From Pseudomonadota bacterium (GTDB taxonomy: Bacteria; Desulfobacterota; Binatia; UBA9968): 64,000 bases of DNA. The notes under the pieces were generated by a model that saw only the letters and a program-made list of their open reading frames with translations, was not told the origin of the DNA and made no database searches. This document shows positions 18,209 to 29,228 of this stretch, one piece after another (the first letter of the stretch is position 1; every line of letters starts with the position of its first letter). The translations under genes and the position numbers were made by a program. The DNA lies in assembly GCA_021324155.1 (NCBI GenBank), contig JAJPJQ010000051.1, positions 62,001-126,000 of the forward strand. Direction: 5' to 3'.

Positions 18209-20782
18209 TCATCCCTCCAGCACGATGTTGACCAGCCGGCGCGGCACTTGGATGACTTTGTGAATGCCCTTGCCGGCGACAAAGCCCTTCACTTTCGGGT
18301 CGGCCAGCGCCATGGCTTCCACCGCTTCGCCGCTGGCGTCGGCCGGCACCGTGATCTTGCCCCGCACTTTGCCATTGACCTGGACTACGATCAAGAGTTT
18401 TTCTTGCTCCAGAGCCGCGCTCGAATAAGCCGGCCAGCCGACCTCGTCGAGCGGCTGCTTCTGCCCCAACGCGCTCCACAGCTCGCTCGCGACGTGCGGC
18501 ACGAACGGATAGAGCAGCGTGACGATTGCCACGAGCGCCTCCTTTACGACCGCAGCACGTCCATCGAGTGACTCTTTCTGCGCGGCCGCGATGACGGCGT
18601 TCAGCAACTCCATGATGGCGGCGATGGCGGTGTTGAAATGAAAGCGCGTCTCGATATCCTCGGTCACTTTTTTGATCGTACGGTGCACGAGCCGGTTGAG
18701 ATCCTTCAGATCTGCCGGGAGATCGGACGGCGCTCTCGCCGCCGCCAGCTGCTCCTGATTCTGCACGACGAAGCGCCACAGGCGCGTTAGAAAGCGGAAC
18801 GCGCCTTCCACGCCCTGCGAGTTCCATTCGAGGTCTTTTTCGGGCGGCGCCGCGAAGAGCGTAAAGAGCCGCGCCGTGTCGGCGCCGTATTGCGCGATCA
18901 GGTCCTCGGGGTCGACAATGTTCTTCTTCGACTTGGACATCTTCTCGACCCGGCCTTTGATCGCCGGCCGGCCGCATTTGGGACAGCGCCAGCCTTCCGC
19001 CTCGGAGCCGACGAGCTCGCTCGGAAAGAGCCATTCGTGCTCCTCGCAGCGGTAGGTTTCCTTGCTGACCATCCCCTGCGTCAGGAGGTTGGTGAAGGGC
19101 TCATCCGCTTTCGTCAGCCCCAGGTCGCGAAGCGCCTTGGTAAAAAACCGCGCATAGAGAAGGTGCAGCACCGCGTGCTCGACGCCGCCGATGTACTGAT
19201 CGACCGCCATCCAATAATCAGCTTCGGTCGGATCGAACGGCTTCGCGGCATAAGACGGCGACGTAAAACGCAGAAAATACCAGGACGAATCAACAAAAGT
19301 ATCCATCGTGTCGGTTTCCCGGCGCGCCGCAGCGCCGCAACCCGGACAGGTCGTTTCGACGAACGATTTGCTTTCCGCGAGCGGCGAGCCGCCCTTGCCG
19401 GTGAACGGCACATCGCGCGGCAGCGTCACGGGAAGATCCTTCTCCGGTACGGGGACAATGCCGCACTTGTCGCAATAAACGATCGGAATCGGCGTCCCCC
19501 AGTAACGCTGGCGCGACACGCCCCAGTCGCGCAGCCGGTAATTAATTTTGGCTTCACCCAGACCGCCCTCGACGAGCCAATCGATGGCGCGCCGCTTCGC
19601 TTCTTCGACGTCGAGTCCGTTCAGAAAGCCGGAATTGATCTTGACGCCCTCGCCCGTGTAAGCCTCGCCTGTCCAATCCGCCGGCCGTTGGACGGTCTCG
19701 ATGATGTCGAGTCCATACCGTTTGGCGAAATCCCAGTCGCGCTGATCCTCTCCCGGCACCGCCATGATCGCGCCGGTGCCGTAGCCTAACAGAACATAAT
19801 CGGCGATGAACAAAGGTATCGCCACGCCGGTGAACGGATTGGTGACGCTCGAGGAAAGCCTCAGGCCGCGTTTGGGGCGATCTTCGGCCGTTCGCTCCTG
19901 CTCCGATTGCTTAGAGACCTCGGCCCGGAAAGCTTCGACCTGAGCCCGCTCGCCGGCATCGGCTACAAGCTTGTCGACGAGCGGATGCTCGGGCGCGAGC
20001 ACGGCGTATGTCATGCCGAATGCCGTATCTGGACGCGTCGTGAAAATACGGACTTTCAGATCGTCGCGTCCGACGACGGGAAGATCGAACTCCGCGCCTT
20101 CGCTGCGTCCGATCCAGTTACGCTGCATCGTGACGACTTTATCGGGCCAGCCGGCGAGCCGGTCGAGATTGTTCAGCAGCTCCTCGGCATAAGCGGTGAT
20201 GCGGGAAAACCACTGCTCCAGCTCTTTTTGCACCACCACGGAATCGCAGCGCCAGCAGGCGCCCTCGATGACCTGTTCATTGGCGAGCACCGTCAGGCAG
20301 GACGGGCACCAGTTGACGAAAGAGCTTTTTTTATACGCGAGGCCGCGCTCGTAAAATTTTAAAAAAATCCACTGGTTCCAGCGATAATAATCCGGCTCGC
20401 ACGTCGCGATCTCGCGGTCCCAGTCGTACGACAGCCCCATGCGCTTGAGCTGCGTATTCATGTATTGAATATTGTCGCGCGTCCATGCCTCGGGGTGAAT
20501 GTTGCGCTCGATCGCCGCGTTTTCCGCCGGAAGGCCGAAGGCGTCCCAGCCCATGGGATGGAGGACGTTGAGGCCGCGCATCCGTTTATAGCGCGCGACG
20601 ACATCGCCGATCGAATAGTTCCGCACGTGGCCCATGTGAATGCGGCCCGAAGGGTACGGAAACATCTCAAGGACGTAATATTTAGGTCGCGCGTCGTCAC
20701 GGACCGCGCGGAAGCTTTTATTTTCTTCCCAGACGCGCTGCCACTTCTCTTCGACCGTTTGCGGGTAGTATCTGTCGTCCAT
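18209..20782 (-). CDS. leuS: leucyl-tRNA synthetase
   Basis: 857 aa; '[30 protein letters not shown]', '[16 protein letters not shown]'. Confidence 0.99.
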   Translation of the reverse strand: MDDRYYPQTVEEKWQRVWEENKSFRAVRDDARPKYYVLEMFPYPSGRIHMGHVRNYSIGDVVARYKRMRGLNVLHPMGWDAFGLPAENAAIERNIHPEAWTRDNIQYMNTQLKRMGLSYDWDREIATCEPDYYRWNQWIFLKFYERGLAYKKSSFVNWCPSCLTVLANEQVIEGACWRCDSVVVQKELEQWFSRITAYAEELLNNLDRLAGWPDKVVTMQRNWIGRSEGAEFDLPVVGRDDLKVRIFTTRPDTAFGMTYAVLAPEHPLVDKLVADAGERAQVEAFRAEVSKQSEQERTAEDRPKRGLRLSSSVTNPFTGVAIPLFIADYVLLGYGTGAIMAVPGEDQRDWDFAKRYGLDIIETVQRPADWTGEAYTGEGVKINSGFLNGLDVEEAKRRAIDWLVEGGLGEAKINYRLRDWGVSRQRYWGTPIPIVYCDKCGIVPVPEKDLPVTLPRDVPFTGKGGSPLAESKSFVETTCPGCGAAARRETDTMDTFVDSSWYFLRFTSPSYAAKPFDPTEADYWMAVDQYIGGVEHAVLHLLYARFFTKALRDLGLTKADEPFTNLLTQGMVSKETYRCEEHEWLFPSELVGSEAEGWRCPKCGRPAIKGRVEKMSKSKKNIVDPEDLIAQYGADTARLFTLFAAPPEKDLEWNSQGVEGAFRFLTRLWRFVVQNQEQLAAARAPSDLPADLKDLNRLVHRTIKKVTEDIETRFHFNTAIAAIMELLNAVIAAAQKESLDGRAAVVKEALVAIVTLLYPFVPHVASELWSALGQKQPLDEVGWPAYSSAALEQEKLLIVVQVNGKVRGKITVPADASGEAVEAMALADPKVKGFVAGKGIHKVIQVPRRLVNIVLEG

Positions 20783-20797
20783 TGCTCGAAGCGCCGA

Positions 20798-21214
20798 TCA
20801 GCTCGCCTTGGGACCGCTCGCGGCGGCGATTTTATCCAGAATGCCGTTGATGAACGTGGAAGAGTCGGCGGCGCCGAAGCGCTTGGCGATCTCGATCGCT
20901 TCGTCGATGCTCACGCTCACCGGGATGTCATTACAGCAAAGCAGCTCGTAGCTCGCCAGGCGAAGAATGACAAGATCGACTTTTGAGATGCGATCGAGCT
21001 TCCAGTTCTCGGCCGTCTGCTCGATGCGGCGGTCGATCTCCTCACGATGTTCGAGCACGCCGGCGATGAGCCGCCGCGCGAAGTCCTTGGCTTCAGCGCC
21101 ACCCTCGAAATGGCTCAGGAACAAAGCCAGAGACTTCGCCGAGGCGTCGCCGGTCACTTCGACCTGATACAGCGCCTGCACCGCGAGCTCGCGCCCTTGT
21201 CGACGGGGTCCCAT
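20798..21214 (-). CDS. nusB: transcription antitermination factor NusB
   Basis: 'GPRRQGRELAVQALYQVEVTG', 'LASYELLCCNDIPVSVSIDEAIEIAKRFG'. Confidence 0.95.
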   Translation of the reverse strand: MGPRRQGRELAVQALYQVEVTGDASAKSLALFLSHFEGGAEAKDFARRLIAGVLEHREEIDRRIEQTAENWKLDRISKVDLVILRLASYELLCCNDIPVSVSIDEAIEIAKRFGAADSSTFINGILDKIAAASGPKAS

Positions 21215-21224
21215 AAAAAACAGG

Positions 21225-21310
21225 CATTGGGGGATGGGAATTGGGGATCGAAAAAACAGATAGGAGACTTGGAATAGTTTCCGACGCCAAAGCCCCAATC
21301 CCTAATTCCC
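21225..21310. repeat. degenerate heptanucleotide repeats, family NNNTGGG / AATYCCC, inverted
   Basis: CATTGGG GGATGGG AATTGGG ... AATCCCT AATTCCC. Confidence 0.6.
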
Positions 21311-21778
21311 AACGCTTAAGTCCTTCTTCAAATTCGCCATCTCGATCGCCGTCAGCGCCGCTTCGAAGCCCTTGTTCTGGGTCTTGTCGCCGGCCCGTTC
21401 CATCGCCTGCTCGACGTTGTTGGTCGTAAGCACGCCGAACGAGATCGGCAAGCGGTATTCCAGAGTGAGTCCGCCGAGACCGCGCGTCACCGCGTCGGCG
21501 ATATAGTCGAAGTGCGGGGTGTCGCCGCGGATGATCGCGCCGAGGCAGATGAGCGCGTCATGCTTGCCCGCCGCCGCTATCTGTTTGGCCGCGAGCGGAA
21601 TCTCAAACGCGCCCGGCACGCGGATGACGTCGATGTGGTTCTCGTCCGCGCCGTGCGCCTTCAGCGCCTCGAGCGCGCCGTCGAGAAGCCGATCGGTCAC
21701 AAAATCGTTGAAGCGGCTGACGACGACGGCGAACTTGAGGCCGCTGGCGTCGAGCCGTCCCTGGATCGCTTGCACCAT
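21302..21778 (-). CDS. ribH: 6,7-dimethyl-8-ribityllumazine synthase
   Basis: 'KFAVVVSRFNDFVTDRLLDGAL', 'ALICLGAIIRGDTPHFDYIADAVTRGL'. Confidence 0.98.
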   Translation of the reverse strand: MVQAIQGRLDASGLKFAVVVSRFNDFVTDRLLDGALEALKAHGADENHIDVIRVPGAFEIPLAAKQIAAAGKHDALICLGAIIRGDTPHFDYIADAVTRGLGGLTLEYRLPISFGVLTTNNVEQAMERAGDKTQNKGFEAALTAIEMANLKKDLSVGN

Positions 21779-21790
21779 GACGATGAGCGG

Positions 21791-23014
21791 CTACTTTCCC
21801 GGCTTGGACTCGAGCTTCGAAAGAAGATGACCCATCTTCCGCTGCTTGGTGCGGAGGTATTCGATATTCGTCGCCTGCGGTGCGACTTCGATCGGCACGC
21901 GCTCGACGACCTTCAGTCCGTAGCCTTCGAGGCCGATGATCTTCCGCGGATTGTTCGTGAGCAGGCGGATTTTTTGCACGCCGAGGTCGCGCAAAATCTG
22001 CGCGCCGATGCCGTAGTCACGAAGGTCTTCCTTGAAGCCGAGCTCGAGATTCGCTTCGACCGTGTCGAGGCCCTGGTCCTGCAACGCGTACGCCTTGATC
22101 TTGTTGGTCAGCCCGATGCCTCTGCCCTCCTGGTGCATGTAGACCAGCACGCCCTTGCCTTCCTGATCGATCATTCTAAGCGAGCGGCGGATCTGGTCGC
22201 CGCAGTCGCAGCGCATCGAGCCGAAAACATCGCCGGTGAGGCATTCCGAGTGCATGCGCACGAGCACCGGCTCGTCTTTGTGAATGTCGTTTTTCACCAG
22301 CGCCATATGCTCGTAGGCGTCGGCGGTGTTGCTGTACAGGATCGCCCTGTAGGCGCCGCCGTGAATCGTGGGAAAATCGACCTCGGCGAGGCGCTTAACG
22401 AGACACTCGCTTCGGAGCCGGTAAGCGATAAGATCCGCGATCGACGCGATCTTGAGCTTGTGCTTCGCCGCGAAGCGCTCGAGGTACGGCATCAGCGCGA
22501 CCGAGCCGTCGTCTTCGAGCATCTGGCAGATGACGCCGCCCGGCGCGAAACCGGCGATGCGCGCGAGGTCAACGGCCGCCTCGATGCGCGCCGAGCGCAC
22601 GAGAACACCGCCGTTGCGGGCCTGCACGGGAAAGATGTAACCAGGGACGGCGAGATCGCTGCGGCGCGTCTCTTTGGCGACAGCGGCGCGAAGCGTGCGC
22701 GCGCGGCTTGCGGCGGAAGCGGCCGAAGCGCCGTCGGCGCGAAGCGCGATCGAGGCGCCGAGCGAGCCCACGACCTTCGAACTGCTCTCCTGTAGCATGA
22801 GCGGGATACCGAGCTGCTTCATCCGCTCTTCCGGCAGCCCGAGGCAGATGAGACCGCGCGCATGAAGCATCATAAAATTGACGGCTTCCGTCGTGATCGT
22901 CTCTGCGGCGGCGCAGAGGAATCCCTCCCCTTCGGCGCTGTCGTCGTCGACGAGGATGATGAGCCGGCCGGCGCGGATCTCTTCGAGTATCTCTTCGATG
23001 GGAGAAATAGCCAT
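21791..23014 (-). CDS. ribBA: bifunctional DHBP synthase / GTP cyclohydrolase II
   Basis: '[31 protein letters not shown]', '[31 protein letters not shown]'. Confidence 0.98.
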   Translation of the reverse strand: MAISPIEEILEEIRAGRLIILVDDDSAEGEGFLCAAAETITTEAVNFMMLHARGLICLGLPEERMKQLGIPLMLQESSSKVVGSLGASIALRADGASAASAASRARTLRAAVAKETRRSDLAVPGYIFPVQARNGGVLVRSARIEAAVDLARIAGFAPGGVICQMLEDDGSVALMPYLERFAAKHKLKIASIADLIAYRLRSECLVKRLAEVDFPTIHGGAYRAILYSNTADAYEHMALVKNDIHKDEPVLVRMHSECLTGDVFGSMRCDCGDQIRRSLRMIDQEGKGVLVYMHQEGRGIGLTNKIKAYALQDQGLDTVEANLELGFKEDLRDYGIGAQILRDLGVQKIRLLTNNPRKIIGLEGYGLKVVERVPIEVAPQATNIEYLRTKQRKMGHLLSKLESKPGK

Positions 23015-23056
23015 GCTATATAAGCTTGAGACGCGATCGATGCGGACGAAGTGCAG

Positions 23057-23647
23057 CTATTCCCGCCGGAGCAGCCGCCGAACGTATTTTCCGATCAGAT
23101 CGGTCTCGATGTTGACTTTAGCACCTACCCTAAGGTGGCGCAAATTCGTGTGTTTTAACGTAAATGGGATGGCAGCGATGGAAAAACGCCCGCGCCCGCA
23201 CTCGTTCACCGTGAGGCTGATACCGTCGACGGCAACCGAGCCTTTGGCGACGAGCAGCCGCGAGAGCGGCGGCGAAACTCGGAAACTATAGAACGTATAA
23301 TCCCCTTTGGTTTCGATTTTCTCCGCGGCGGCGATGCCGTCGATGTGGCCTGTGACGAGATGCCCGCCCAAGCGGTCGCTGAGCTTCATCGGCCTTTCGA
23401 GATTCACCGCCGCGCCCTTTTCGAGGCCGCCGAAAGTCGTCCGCTTCAGCGTCTCGGGCGATACGTCGACCTTGAACGCGCCGCGGCTTTTCTGGGTCAC
23501 CGTTAAACAGGCGCCGTTGACGGCGATGCTCGCGCCGAGCTCCATTTGTTTGACAGAAAGTCCGGTGCGGACGACGAGAACACCCGCGCCGCCGCGCCGC
23601 TCCCAGCGCAAGACTTCGCCCACGTCTTCTATGATCCCGGTAAACAT
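23057..23647 (-). CDS. ribE: riboflavin synthase alpha subunit
   Basis: 'MFTGIIEDVGEVL', 'GASIAVNGACLTVT', 'GHLVTGHIDGIA'. Confidence 0.97.
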   Translation of the reverse strand: MFTGIIEDVGEVLRWERRGGAGVLVVRTGLSVKQMELGASIAVNGACLTVTQKSRGAFKVDVSPETLKRTTFGGLEKGAAVNLERPMKLSDRLGGHLVTGHIDGIAAAEKIETKGDYTFYSFRVSPPLSRLLVAKGSVAVDGISLTVNECGRGRFSIAAIPFTLKHTNLRHLRVGAKVNIETDLIGKYVRRLLRRE

Positions 23648-23693
23648 TCTAAGCCCAAGCGGATAACATGTCTTTCATTCTTACTTTTGACTT

Positions 23694-24785
23694 TTAATTA
23701 CCGAGATATCCCGTCAGCAGAATATCGTCACCGATCCTCTCCACTTCAACGCGCTTAACCGGCCGGCTCTGGCTCATATCCTTGGTCCCGATCTCCGACA
23801 GGATCGGAAGCCCGTCGCCGCCGACGATCTTCGGAGCATAGAAGAAGGCTATCTTATCGACAACCTTCGCCGCTAGAGCGAGGCCGGCGGTGATCGCGCC
23901 GCCTTCGATCATGACGCTCACCATCTCCCGCTCGGCGATTTTTTTCAGCACGGCGGCGAAGGACATTTCGTCGCGGCGCGAAGGAATGCGCCAGACTTCC
24001 GCGCCGAGGCGCTCGAGACGCGCAGCTTTTCGCTGCGGCGCGCCGAGGTTCGCCACAACGATCGTGCTCCCCTGCTCCGTCAGCATGCGCGAGGTAAGCG
24101 GAATGCGTAGCCGCGGGTCGAGAACGATGCGCACCGGGTTGCGACCACCGGGAATTCGGCAAGTGAGCTGCGGGTTATCGGCAATCACCGTTCCGACGCC
24201 GACGACAACGGCGTCGTAGCGGTTGCGCAGCTCGTGCACGCGCCGCCGCGCTGCTCGCCCGGTAACCCAGCGCGAGCTGCCGTTCGCAGTGGCGGTTTTT
24301 CCGTCGAGAGACGCGGCGGCTTTTAATAAGACAAACGGAAGCCCGCGAGTAATATATTTTATGAATGCTTCGTTGAGTTTCCGACACTCGGCTTCCATAA
24401 CTCCGGAGTGAACCTGCACTCCCGCCTGCCTAAGGCACCTGAAGCCTCGGCCCGAGACGAGCGGGTTGGGGTCCGCCATGCCGGCGACGACGCGTTTGAT
24501 TTTCGCCGCGATCAGCGCGTCGGCGCAGGGCGGCGTCCGGCCGTAGTGGCTGCAGGGTTCGAGATTGAGATAAAGAGTCGCGCCGCGCGCCTTTCGCCCG
24601 GCGCGTTTCAGCGCATCGATCTCGGCGTGATCGCCGCCGGCGCGGCGATGATAGCCGCTGGCGATAACTTTGCCGCTGCGCACCAGAACCGCGCCGACCA
24701 TGGGATTGGGGCTCGTCCGCCCGGAAGCTTTCTCGGCCAGATGGAGGGCCATGCGCATATATCGAATGTCGGCTTCATCGCTCAA
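23694..24785 (-). CDS. ribD: riboflavin biosynthesis deaminase/reductase RibD
   Basis: '[29 protein letters not shown]', '[13 protein letters not shown]'; likely TTG start at 24785 overlapping the nrdR stop (ATG alternative at 24759 region). Confidence 0.95.
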   Translation of the reverse strand: MSDEADIRYMRMALHLAEKASGRTSPNPMVGAVLVRSGKVIASGYHRRAGGDHAEIDALKRAGRKARGATLYLNLEPCSHYGRTPPCADALIAAKIKRVVAGMADPNPLVSGRGFRCLRQAGVQVHSGVMEAECRKLNEAFIKYITRGLPFVLLKAAASLDGKTATANGSSRWVTGRAARRRVHELRNRYDAVVVGVGTVIADNPQLTCRIPGGRNPVRIVLDPRLRIPLTSRMLTEQGSTIVVANLGAPQRKAARLERLGAEVWRIPSRRDEMSFAAVLKKIAEREMVSVMIEGGAITAGLALAAKVVDKIAFFYAPKIVGGDGLPILSEIGTKDMSQSRPVKRVEVERIGDDILLTGYLGN

Positions 24786-25291
24786 GACGAATGGCTCTCC
24801 TGCTTTTTCGGCTTCGGCGGCTTGTTCGACTGGCCCTTGCGCTCCTTCAGCAGCTCTTCGAGCTCGACCATGAACTCGTTGATGTCCTTGAATGAGCGGT
24901 AGACGGAAGCGAAGCGGACGTAAGCCACTTCGTCGATGTCGTGGAGCTCCTTCATCGTCGCCTCGCCGATGACGGAGCTTGGAACTTCCTTCTCTGCGCG
25001 CTCCTGCAGGCTGCGCTCGATGCGATCGGCGACCGCTTCGATCGTGTTGATGCTGACCGGCCGCTTCTCGCACGCGCGCTTGAGGCCGTTAACGACCTTC
25101 AGCCTGTCGTAGCTCTCGCGCCGTCCGTCTTTCTTGACGACGAGCGGCATCGTCTCTTCGACGCGCTCGTACGTCGTGAACCGTCGGCCGCATTTCTCGC
25201 ACTCGCGCCTCCGCCGGATCATGTTGGCGTCTTTGCTGAGGCGGGAATCGATGACGCGGTTCTCGGCTTCGTGGCAGAAGGGACACTTCAT
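24782..25291 (-). CDS. nrdR: transcriptional repressor NrdR
   Basis: '[45 protein letters not shown]'. Confidence 0.98.
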   Translation of the reverse strand: MKCPFCHEAENRVIDSRLSKDANMIRRRRECEKCGRRFTTYERVEETMPLVVKKDGRRESYDRLKVVNGLKRACEKRPVSINTIEAVADRIERSLQERAEKEVPSSVIGEATMKELHDIDEVAYVRFASVYRSFKDINEFMVELEELLKERKGQSNKPPKPKKQESHSS

Positions 25292-25298
25292 AAAGCGA

Positions 25299-25364
25299 GT
25301 TAGTGGGCAGTGAGTAGTGAGTAGTGCACGATTGGTTGTTTTCCACTCACTACTCGCTGCTCAC
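25299..25364. repeat. heptanucleotide repeats, family NNNAGTG, inverted
   Basis: GTTAGTG GGCAGTG AGTAGTG AGTAGTG -N17- CACTCAC TACTCGC TGCTCAC. Confidence 0.75.
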
Positions 25365-26617
25365 TTTCCTTGCCGCAGACGGTTGGGATAAATCGGAAAG
25401 CTTCTGCACAGCTCGCGGACGTCGTCGCCGACCGAGCGCAGCGCCGCGTCATCGGAGACGTTATTGAGCGCGCGTGCGATGAAGCCGGCGATGGTCTCCA
25501 TCTCTTTCTCTTTCATACCGCGCGTCGTGACCGCCGGCGTGCCGATGCGGATACCGCTCGTCACGAACGGCGAGCGTGCCTCGAACGGAACCGTGTTGCG
25601 GTTGACGGTGATGCGGGCCTTGTCGAGGGTTTCCTGCGCGACCTTGCCGGTCAGCTCGGACTGACGGAAATCCACGAGCATCAAATGGTTATCGGTGCCG
25701 CCGGAGATCAGTTTGAAGCCTTGCTTGACGAGCGCGGCGGCGAGCGCCTTCGCATTCCTGACGATTTGGCGCTGGTAATCTTTGAACTCCGGCGAAAGAG
25801 CTTCCTTCAGAGCCACCGCCTTTGCGGCGATCACGTGCATGAGCGGCCCGCCCTGGTTGCCGGGGAAGACCGACGAGTTGAGCGTTTTCGCGAACGCTTC
25901 GCGGCACATGATCATGCCGCCGCGCGGTCCGCGCAGCGTCTTGTGCGTGGTCGTGGTGACGAACTCGGCGTGCGGCACCGGCGACGGATGAACACCGGCG
26001 GCGACTAGGCCCGCGAAGTGCGCGATGTCGACCATGATGACGGCGCCGACTTCGTCGGCCGCCTCGCGAAAAGGACGGAAGTCGATCTCACGCGGATAGG
26101 CGCTGTAGCCGACGACGATCATCTTTGGCCGGTGCTGGCGCGCGAGCTCGCGCATGGCGTCGTAATCGATGCGCTCGTCCGAGCGGCGGACGCCGTACGG
26201 CACGACCTTGAAGAACTTGCCGGAAAAATTGACCGGACTCCCGTGCGTGAGATGGCCGCCGTGGGTCAGGTCCATGGCGAGAATGGTGTCGCCGGGCTGA
26301 AGCTGCGAGAAATACACCGCCATATTCGCCTGCGAGCCGGAATGCGGCTGCACATTGACATGGTCTGCGCCGAAGAGCTCCTTCGCGCGCGCGATCGCGA
26401 GATCCTCGACGATGTCGACGAATTCGCAGCCGCCGTAATAGCGCTTGCCCGGGTAGCCTTCGGCGTACTTGTTCGTCATTACCGAGCCTTGCGCCTCGAG
26501 CACCGCTTCGCTGACGGCGTTTTCGGACGCGATCAGCTCGAGGTTGTTCTCGAGACGCTCGGTCTCTTTTTCGATGGCGGCGAAAACTTCCGGATCGCTC
26601 TTTTGCAGAAACGACAT
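25361..26617 (-). CDS. glyA: serine hydroxymethyltransferase
   Basis: 418 aa; '[23 protein letters not shown]', '[18 protein letters not shown]'. Confidence 0.99.
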   Translation of the reverse strand: MSFLQKSDPEVFAAIEKETERLENNLELIASENAVSEAVLEAQGSVMTNKYAEGYPGKRYYGGCEFVDIVEDLAIARAKELFGADHVNVQPHSGSQANMAVYFSQLQPGDTILAMDLTHGGHLTHGSPVNFSGKFFKVVPYGVRRSDERIDYDAMRELARQHRPKMIVVGYSAYPREIDFRPFREAADEVGAVIMVDIAHFAGLVAAGVHPSPVPHAEFVTTTTHKTLRGPRGGMIMCREAFAKTLNSSVFPGNQGGPLMHVIAAKAVALKEALSPEFKDYQRQIVRNAKALAAALVKQGFKLISGGTDNHLMLVDFRQSELTGKVAQETLDKARITVNRNTVPFEARSPFVTSGIRIGTPAVTTRGMKEKEMETIAGFIARALNNVSDDAALRSVGDDVRELCRSFPIYPNRLRQGK

Positions 26618-26630
26618 GAAAAATCTTCCT

Positions 26631-27101
26631 TTACTTTTTATTCTTCTCTTGCAGTCGGGTTCCGAGCTGCCGCTCGACCTCGGCGATCTTGTCGACGCGC
26701 CGCTGATGCCGTCCGCCGGCGAACGGGGTCTCCAGCCAAATGCCCAGGATTTTCTCCGCCATCGGTGGCTCGACCACGCCGCCGCCGAGCACGAGCACGT
26801 TGGCGTCGTTGTGCTCGCGGCTCATCTGCGCGCCTTTCGGCTCGTGGACGAGCGCCGCGCGGACGCCCGGATACTTGTTTGCGACCATCGACATGCCGAT
26901 GCCGCTGGTGCATAGGAGAATGCCGCGCTCGGCGCCGCCGCTGGCGACCTTCTCGGCCACGCGCCGCCCGAAGTCGGGATAATCGACGGAATCGCCGCCG
27001 TGCGTGCCGACGTCTTCGACGTCTACGCCGCGCGCGCGGAGCTTCTCGATCAGAAAATCTTTGAGCGCCACGCCGCCGTGGTCACAGCCGATGACGATCA
27101 T
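26631..27101 (-). CDS. rpiB: ribose 5-phosphate isomerase B
   Basis: '[21 protein letters not shown]', '[28 protein letters not shown]'. Confidence 0.97.
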   Translation of the reverse strand: MIVIGCDHGGVALKDFLIEKLRARGVDVEDVGTHGGDSVDYPDFGRRVAEKVASGGAERGILLCTSGIGMSMVANKYPGVRAALVHEPKGAQMSREHNDANVLVLGGGVVEPPMAEKILGIWLETPFAGGRHQRRVDKIAEVERQLGTRLQEKNKK

Positions 27102-27263
27102 CCGAGCGCTCCCTGTGCCGGCCGGGAACATGCCGGACGCTTGCTGGCTTTCAATAAAAGAAAATCGCAGGAGAATGGCGCCCGGCCATTCGTAGCCCCT
27201 GCGATCGCCTTTTGTAGGCTGCGGCGGGCGCCCGATGGCGAGCACCTCCGCGGCCGTGAATAT

Positions 27264-27500
27264 CTACTTATGGGCTTCGATGTAGGTGATGACGTCCTGA
27301 ACAGTCTTGATCTTCTCAGCGTCTTCGTCGGAGATCTCCATCTCGTACTCTTCTTCGAGAGCCATCACTAGTTCGACGATGTCTAAAGAATCGGCGCCTA
27401 GATCCTCGATGAACGAGGCATCGGGCGTCACCTCATCTTCGCTGACGCCCAGTTGCTCGCAGACGATCTCTTTAACTCTGGCCTCTACCGATGATGCCAT
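27264..27500 (-). CDS. acpP: acyl carrier protein
   Basis: 78 aa; '[35 protein letters not shown]'. Confidence 0.98.
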   Translation of the reverse strand: MASSVEARVKEIVCEQLGVSEDEVTPDASFIEDLGADSLDIVELVMALEEEYEMEISDEDAEKIKTVQDVITYIEAHK

Positions 27501-27524
27501 TCGCTCACCTCCTCTGACCTTTCT

Positions 27525-28271
27525 TTACGCCATCAACAGTCCGCCGTTCACGCCGATCACCTGCCCTGTAATATATCCGGCTGCGGGGCTGGCGAGAAAC
27601 GACACGACGGCGGCAACCTCAGCGCCGCTGCCGAACCGCCCCAAAGGTATGGACCGCAGAAATTTTTGCTTCAAATCCTCCGGAAGCTTGTCCGTCATAT
27701 CCGTTTCGATATATCCCGGCGCCACCGCGTTGACGGTGATGCCGCGTGAGCCCAACTCCCGCGCCATCGCGCGGGTAAATCCGATGATGCCCGCCTTCGA
27801 AGCAGCATAAACCGATTGACCCGCGTTCCCTGTCTGGCCGACGACCGAGGTAATATTAATGATCCGGCCGTAGCGTTCCCGAAGCATGCCGAGGCAGACG
27901 GCCTTGGTGCAGTGGACCGTTCCCTTCAGATTGATGCCAAGAACACGGTCCCAATCTTCCGCTTTGAGGCGCACGAGAAGATTGTCTGAGGTCACCCCGG
28001 CGTTGTTGACTACAATATCAATTTTTTTGTGCTGGTCAACGACTTTTTTCACGCCGGAATCGACCTGTCGCTCGTCCGAGACGTCGAAGAGAGCCAGCTC
28101 TCCGGAGCCCCCGGACTCGACGATCGCCCTGACCGTCTCCTGGGCCGCGGCTGCATTGGTCGCATAATTAACGACGACATGCGCGCCGAGCTTCGCCAAG
28201 TCCAGCGCGATCGCGCGGCCGATCCCGCGGCTCGCGCCGGTGACCAATGCAACCTGACCTTGCAATATCAT
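27525..28271 (-). CDS. fabG: 3-oxoacyl-ACP reductase
   Basis: SDR; 'ALVTGASRGIGRAIALDLA', 'YAASKAGIIGFTRAMARELGSRGITVNAVAPGYIETDMT'. Confidence 0.97.
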   Translation of the reverse strand: MILQGQVALVTGASRGIGRAIALDLAKLGAHVVVNYATNAAAAQETVRAIVESGGSGELALFDVSDERQVDSGVKKVVDQHKKIDIVVNNAGVTSDNLLVRLKAEDWDRVLGINLKGTVHCTKAVCLGMLRERYGRIINITSVVGQTGNAGQSVYAASKAGIIGFTRAMARELGSRGITVNAVAPGYIETDMTDKLPEDLKQKFLRSIPLGRFGSGAEVAAVVSFLASPAAGYITGQVIGVNGGLLMA

Positions 28272-28292
28272 GGACGATAAGCGCTTATTGCG

Positions 28293-29228
28293 TTAAGCGC
28301 TGACCTTCTTCAAATCGTCGGGCGTCTCTATATTATCCGCCTGGAGCTTTGGGCTGATGCGCTTGATGAGCCCGGTCAAAACTTTTCCGGGTCCGATCTC
28401 TAGAACGCGCTCAGGAGCCACAGCTTCGAGGCGCTTTACCGATTCTTCCCAGCGCACCGGGCTCACCGCCTGCCGCGCGAGCAAGTCTTTGACGCGGCTC
28501 GCGTCCGTATTGATATCGGCGGTTACATTGGTGATGACGCCGATGGAAAACGGCTTCACCTCAATGTTCGCCAGCACCGCTTTGAGCCCCTCCGCAGCGG
28601 GCTGCATGAGTGCGCAATGAAAAGGCGCGCTGACGGGCAGCTCCAGGACGCGCTTCGCGCCGCGCTCGCGCGCAAGCGTCATGGCGCGGGCAACGGCGGC
28701 CTTTGCGCCGGCGATAACGATCTGCCCGGCGCCGTTGAGGTTTGCCGCGGAGACTACCTCACCCTGCGCGGCTTCCCCGCAGATCTTTTCGAGGTCTTCA
28801 GCCGTAAGCCCGAGTACCACGGCCATCGATCCTTGACCCGCGGGCACGGCCTGCTGCATGAGACGCCCGCGCTCCCGTACTACCCTGACGGCGTCGGCAA
28901 ACGCAAGCGCGCCGACCGCGACGAGCGCGCTATATTCGCCCAGGCTGTGTCCGGCGACGCAGACCGGCTCGAGACCGTATTCAGCTTGCAGGCTGCGGAG
29001 GATGGCGATCGAGAGAGTCAGGATGGCGGGTTGGGTGTTCTCCGTGAGTTTCAGTTCGTCTTCCGGGCCGGCAAAGCATAGTTGCGTAAGCGGCGCGTGC
29101 AAGGCCTCCTCGGCTTCGGCGAAGGTCTCGCGCGCCGCCGCGAAGCGCTCGCAAAACTCCTTTCCCATGCCGACATATTGCGAACCCTGCCCGGGAAAAA
29201 CGAAGGCGAGCTTAGACTTTGCCGCCAC
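28293..29228 (-). CDS. fabD: malonyl-CoA:ACP transacylase
   Basis: 'FVFPGQGSQYVGMGKEF', 'VAGHSLGEYSALVAVGAL'. Confidence 0.98.
   Translation of the reverse strand: MAAKSKLAFVFPGQGSQYVGMGKEFCERFAAARETFAEAEEALHAPLTQLCFAGPEDELKLTENTQPAILTLSIAILRSLQAEYGLEPVCVAGHSLGEYSALVAVGALAFADAVRVVRERGRLMQQAVPAGQGSMAVVLGLTAEDLEKICGEAAQGEVVSAANLNGAGQIVIAGAKAAVARAMTLARERGAKRVLELPVSAPFHCALMQPAAEGLKAVLANIEVKPFSIGVITNVTADINTDASRVKDLLARQAVSPVRWEESVKRLEAVAPERVLEIGPGKVLTGLIKRISPKLQADNIETPDDLKKVSA

Noticed and set aside
20782-26617. FMN riboswitch upstream of rib genes
   Set aside because: No RFN-element-like long conserved leader seen; rib genes are embedded in a tightly packed operon.
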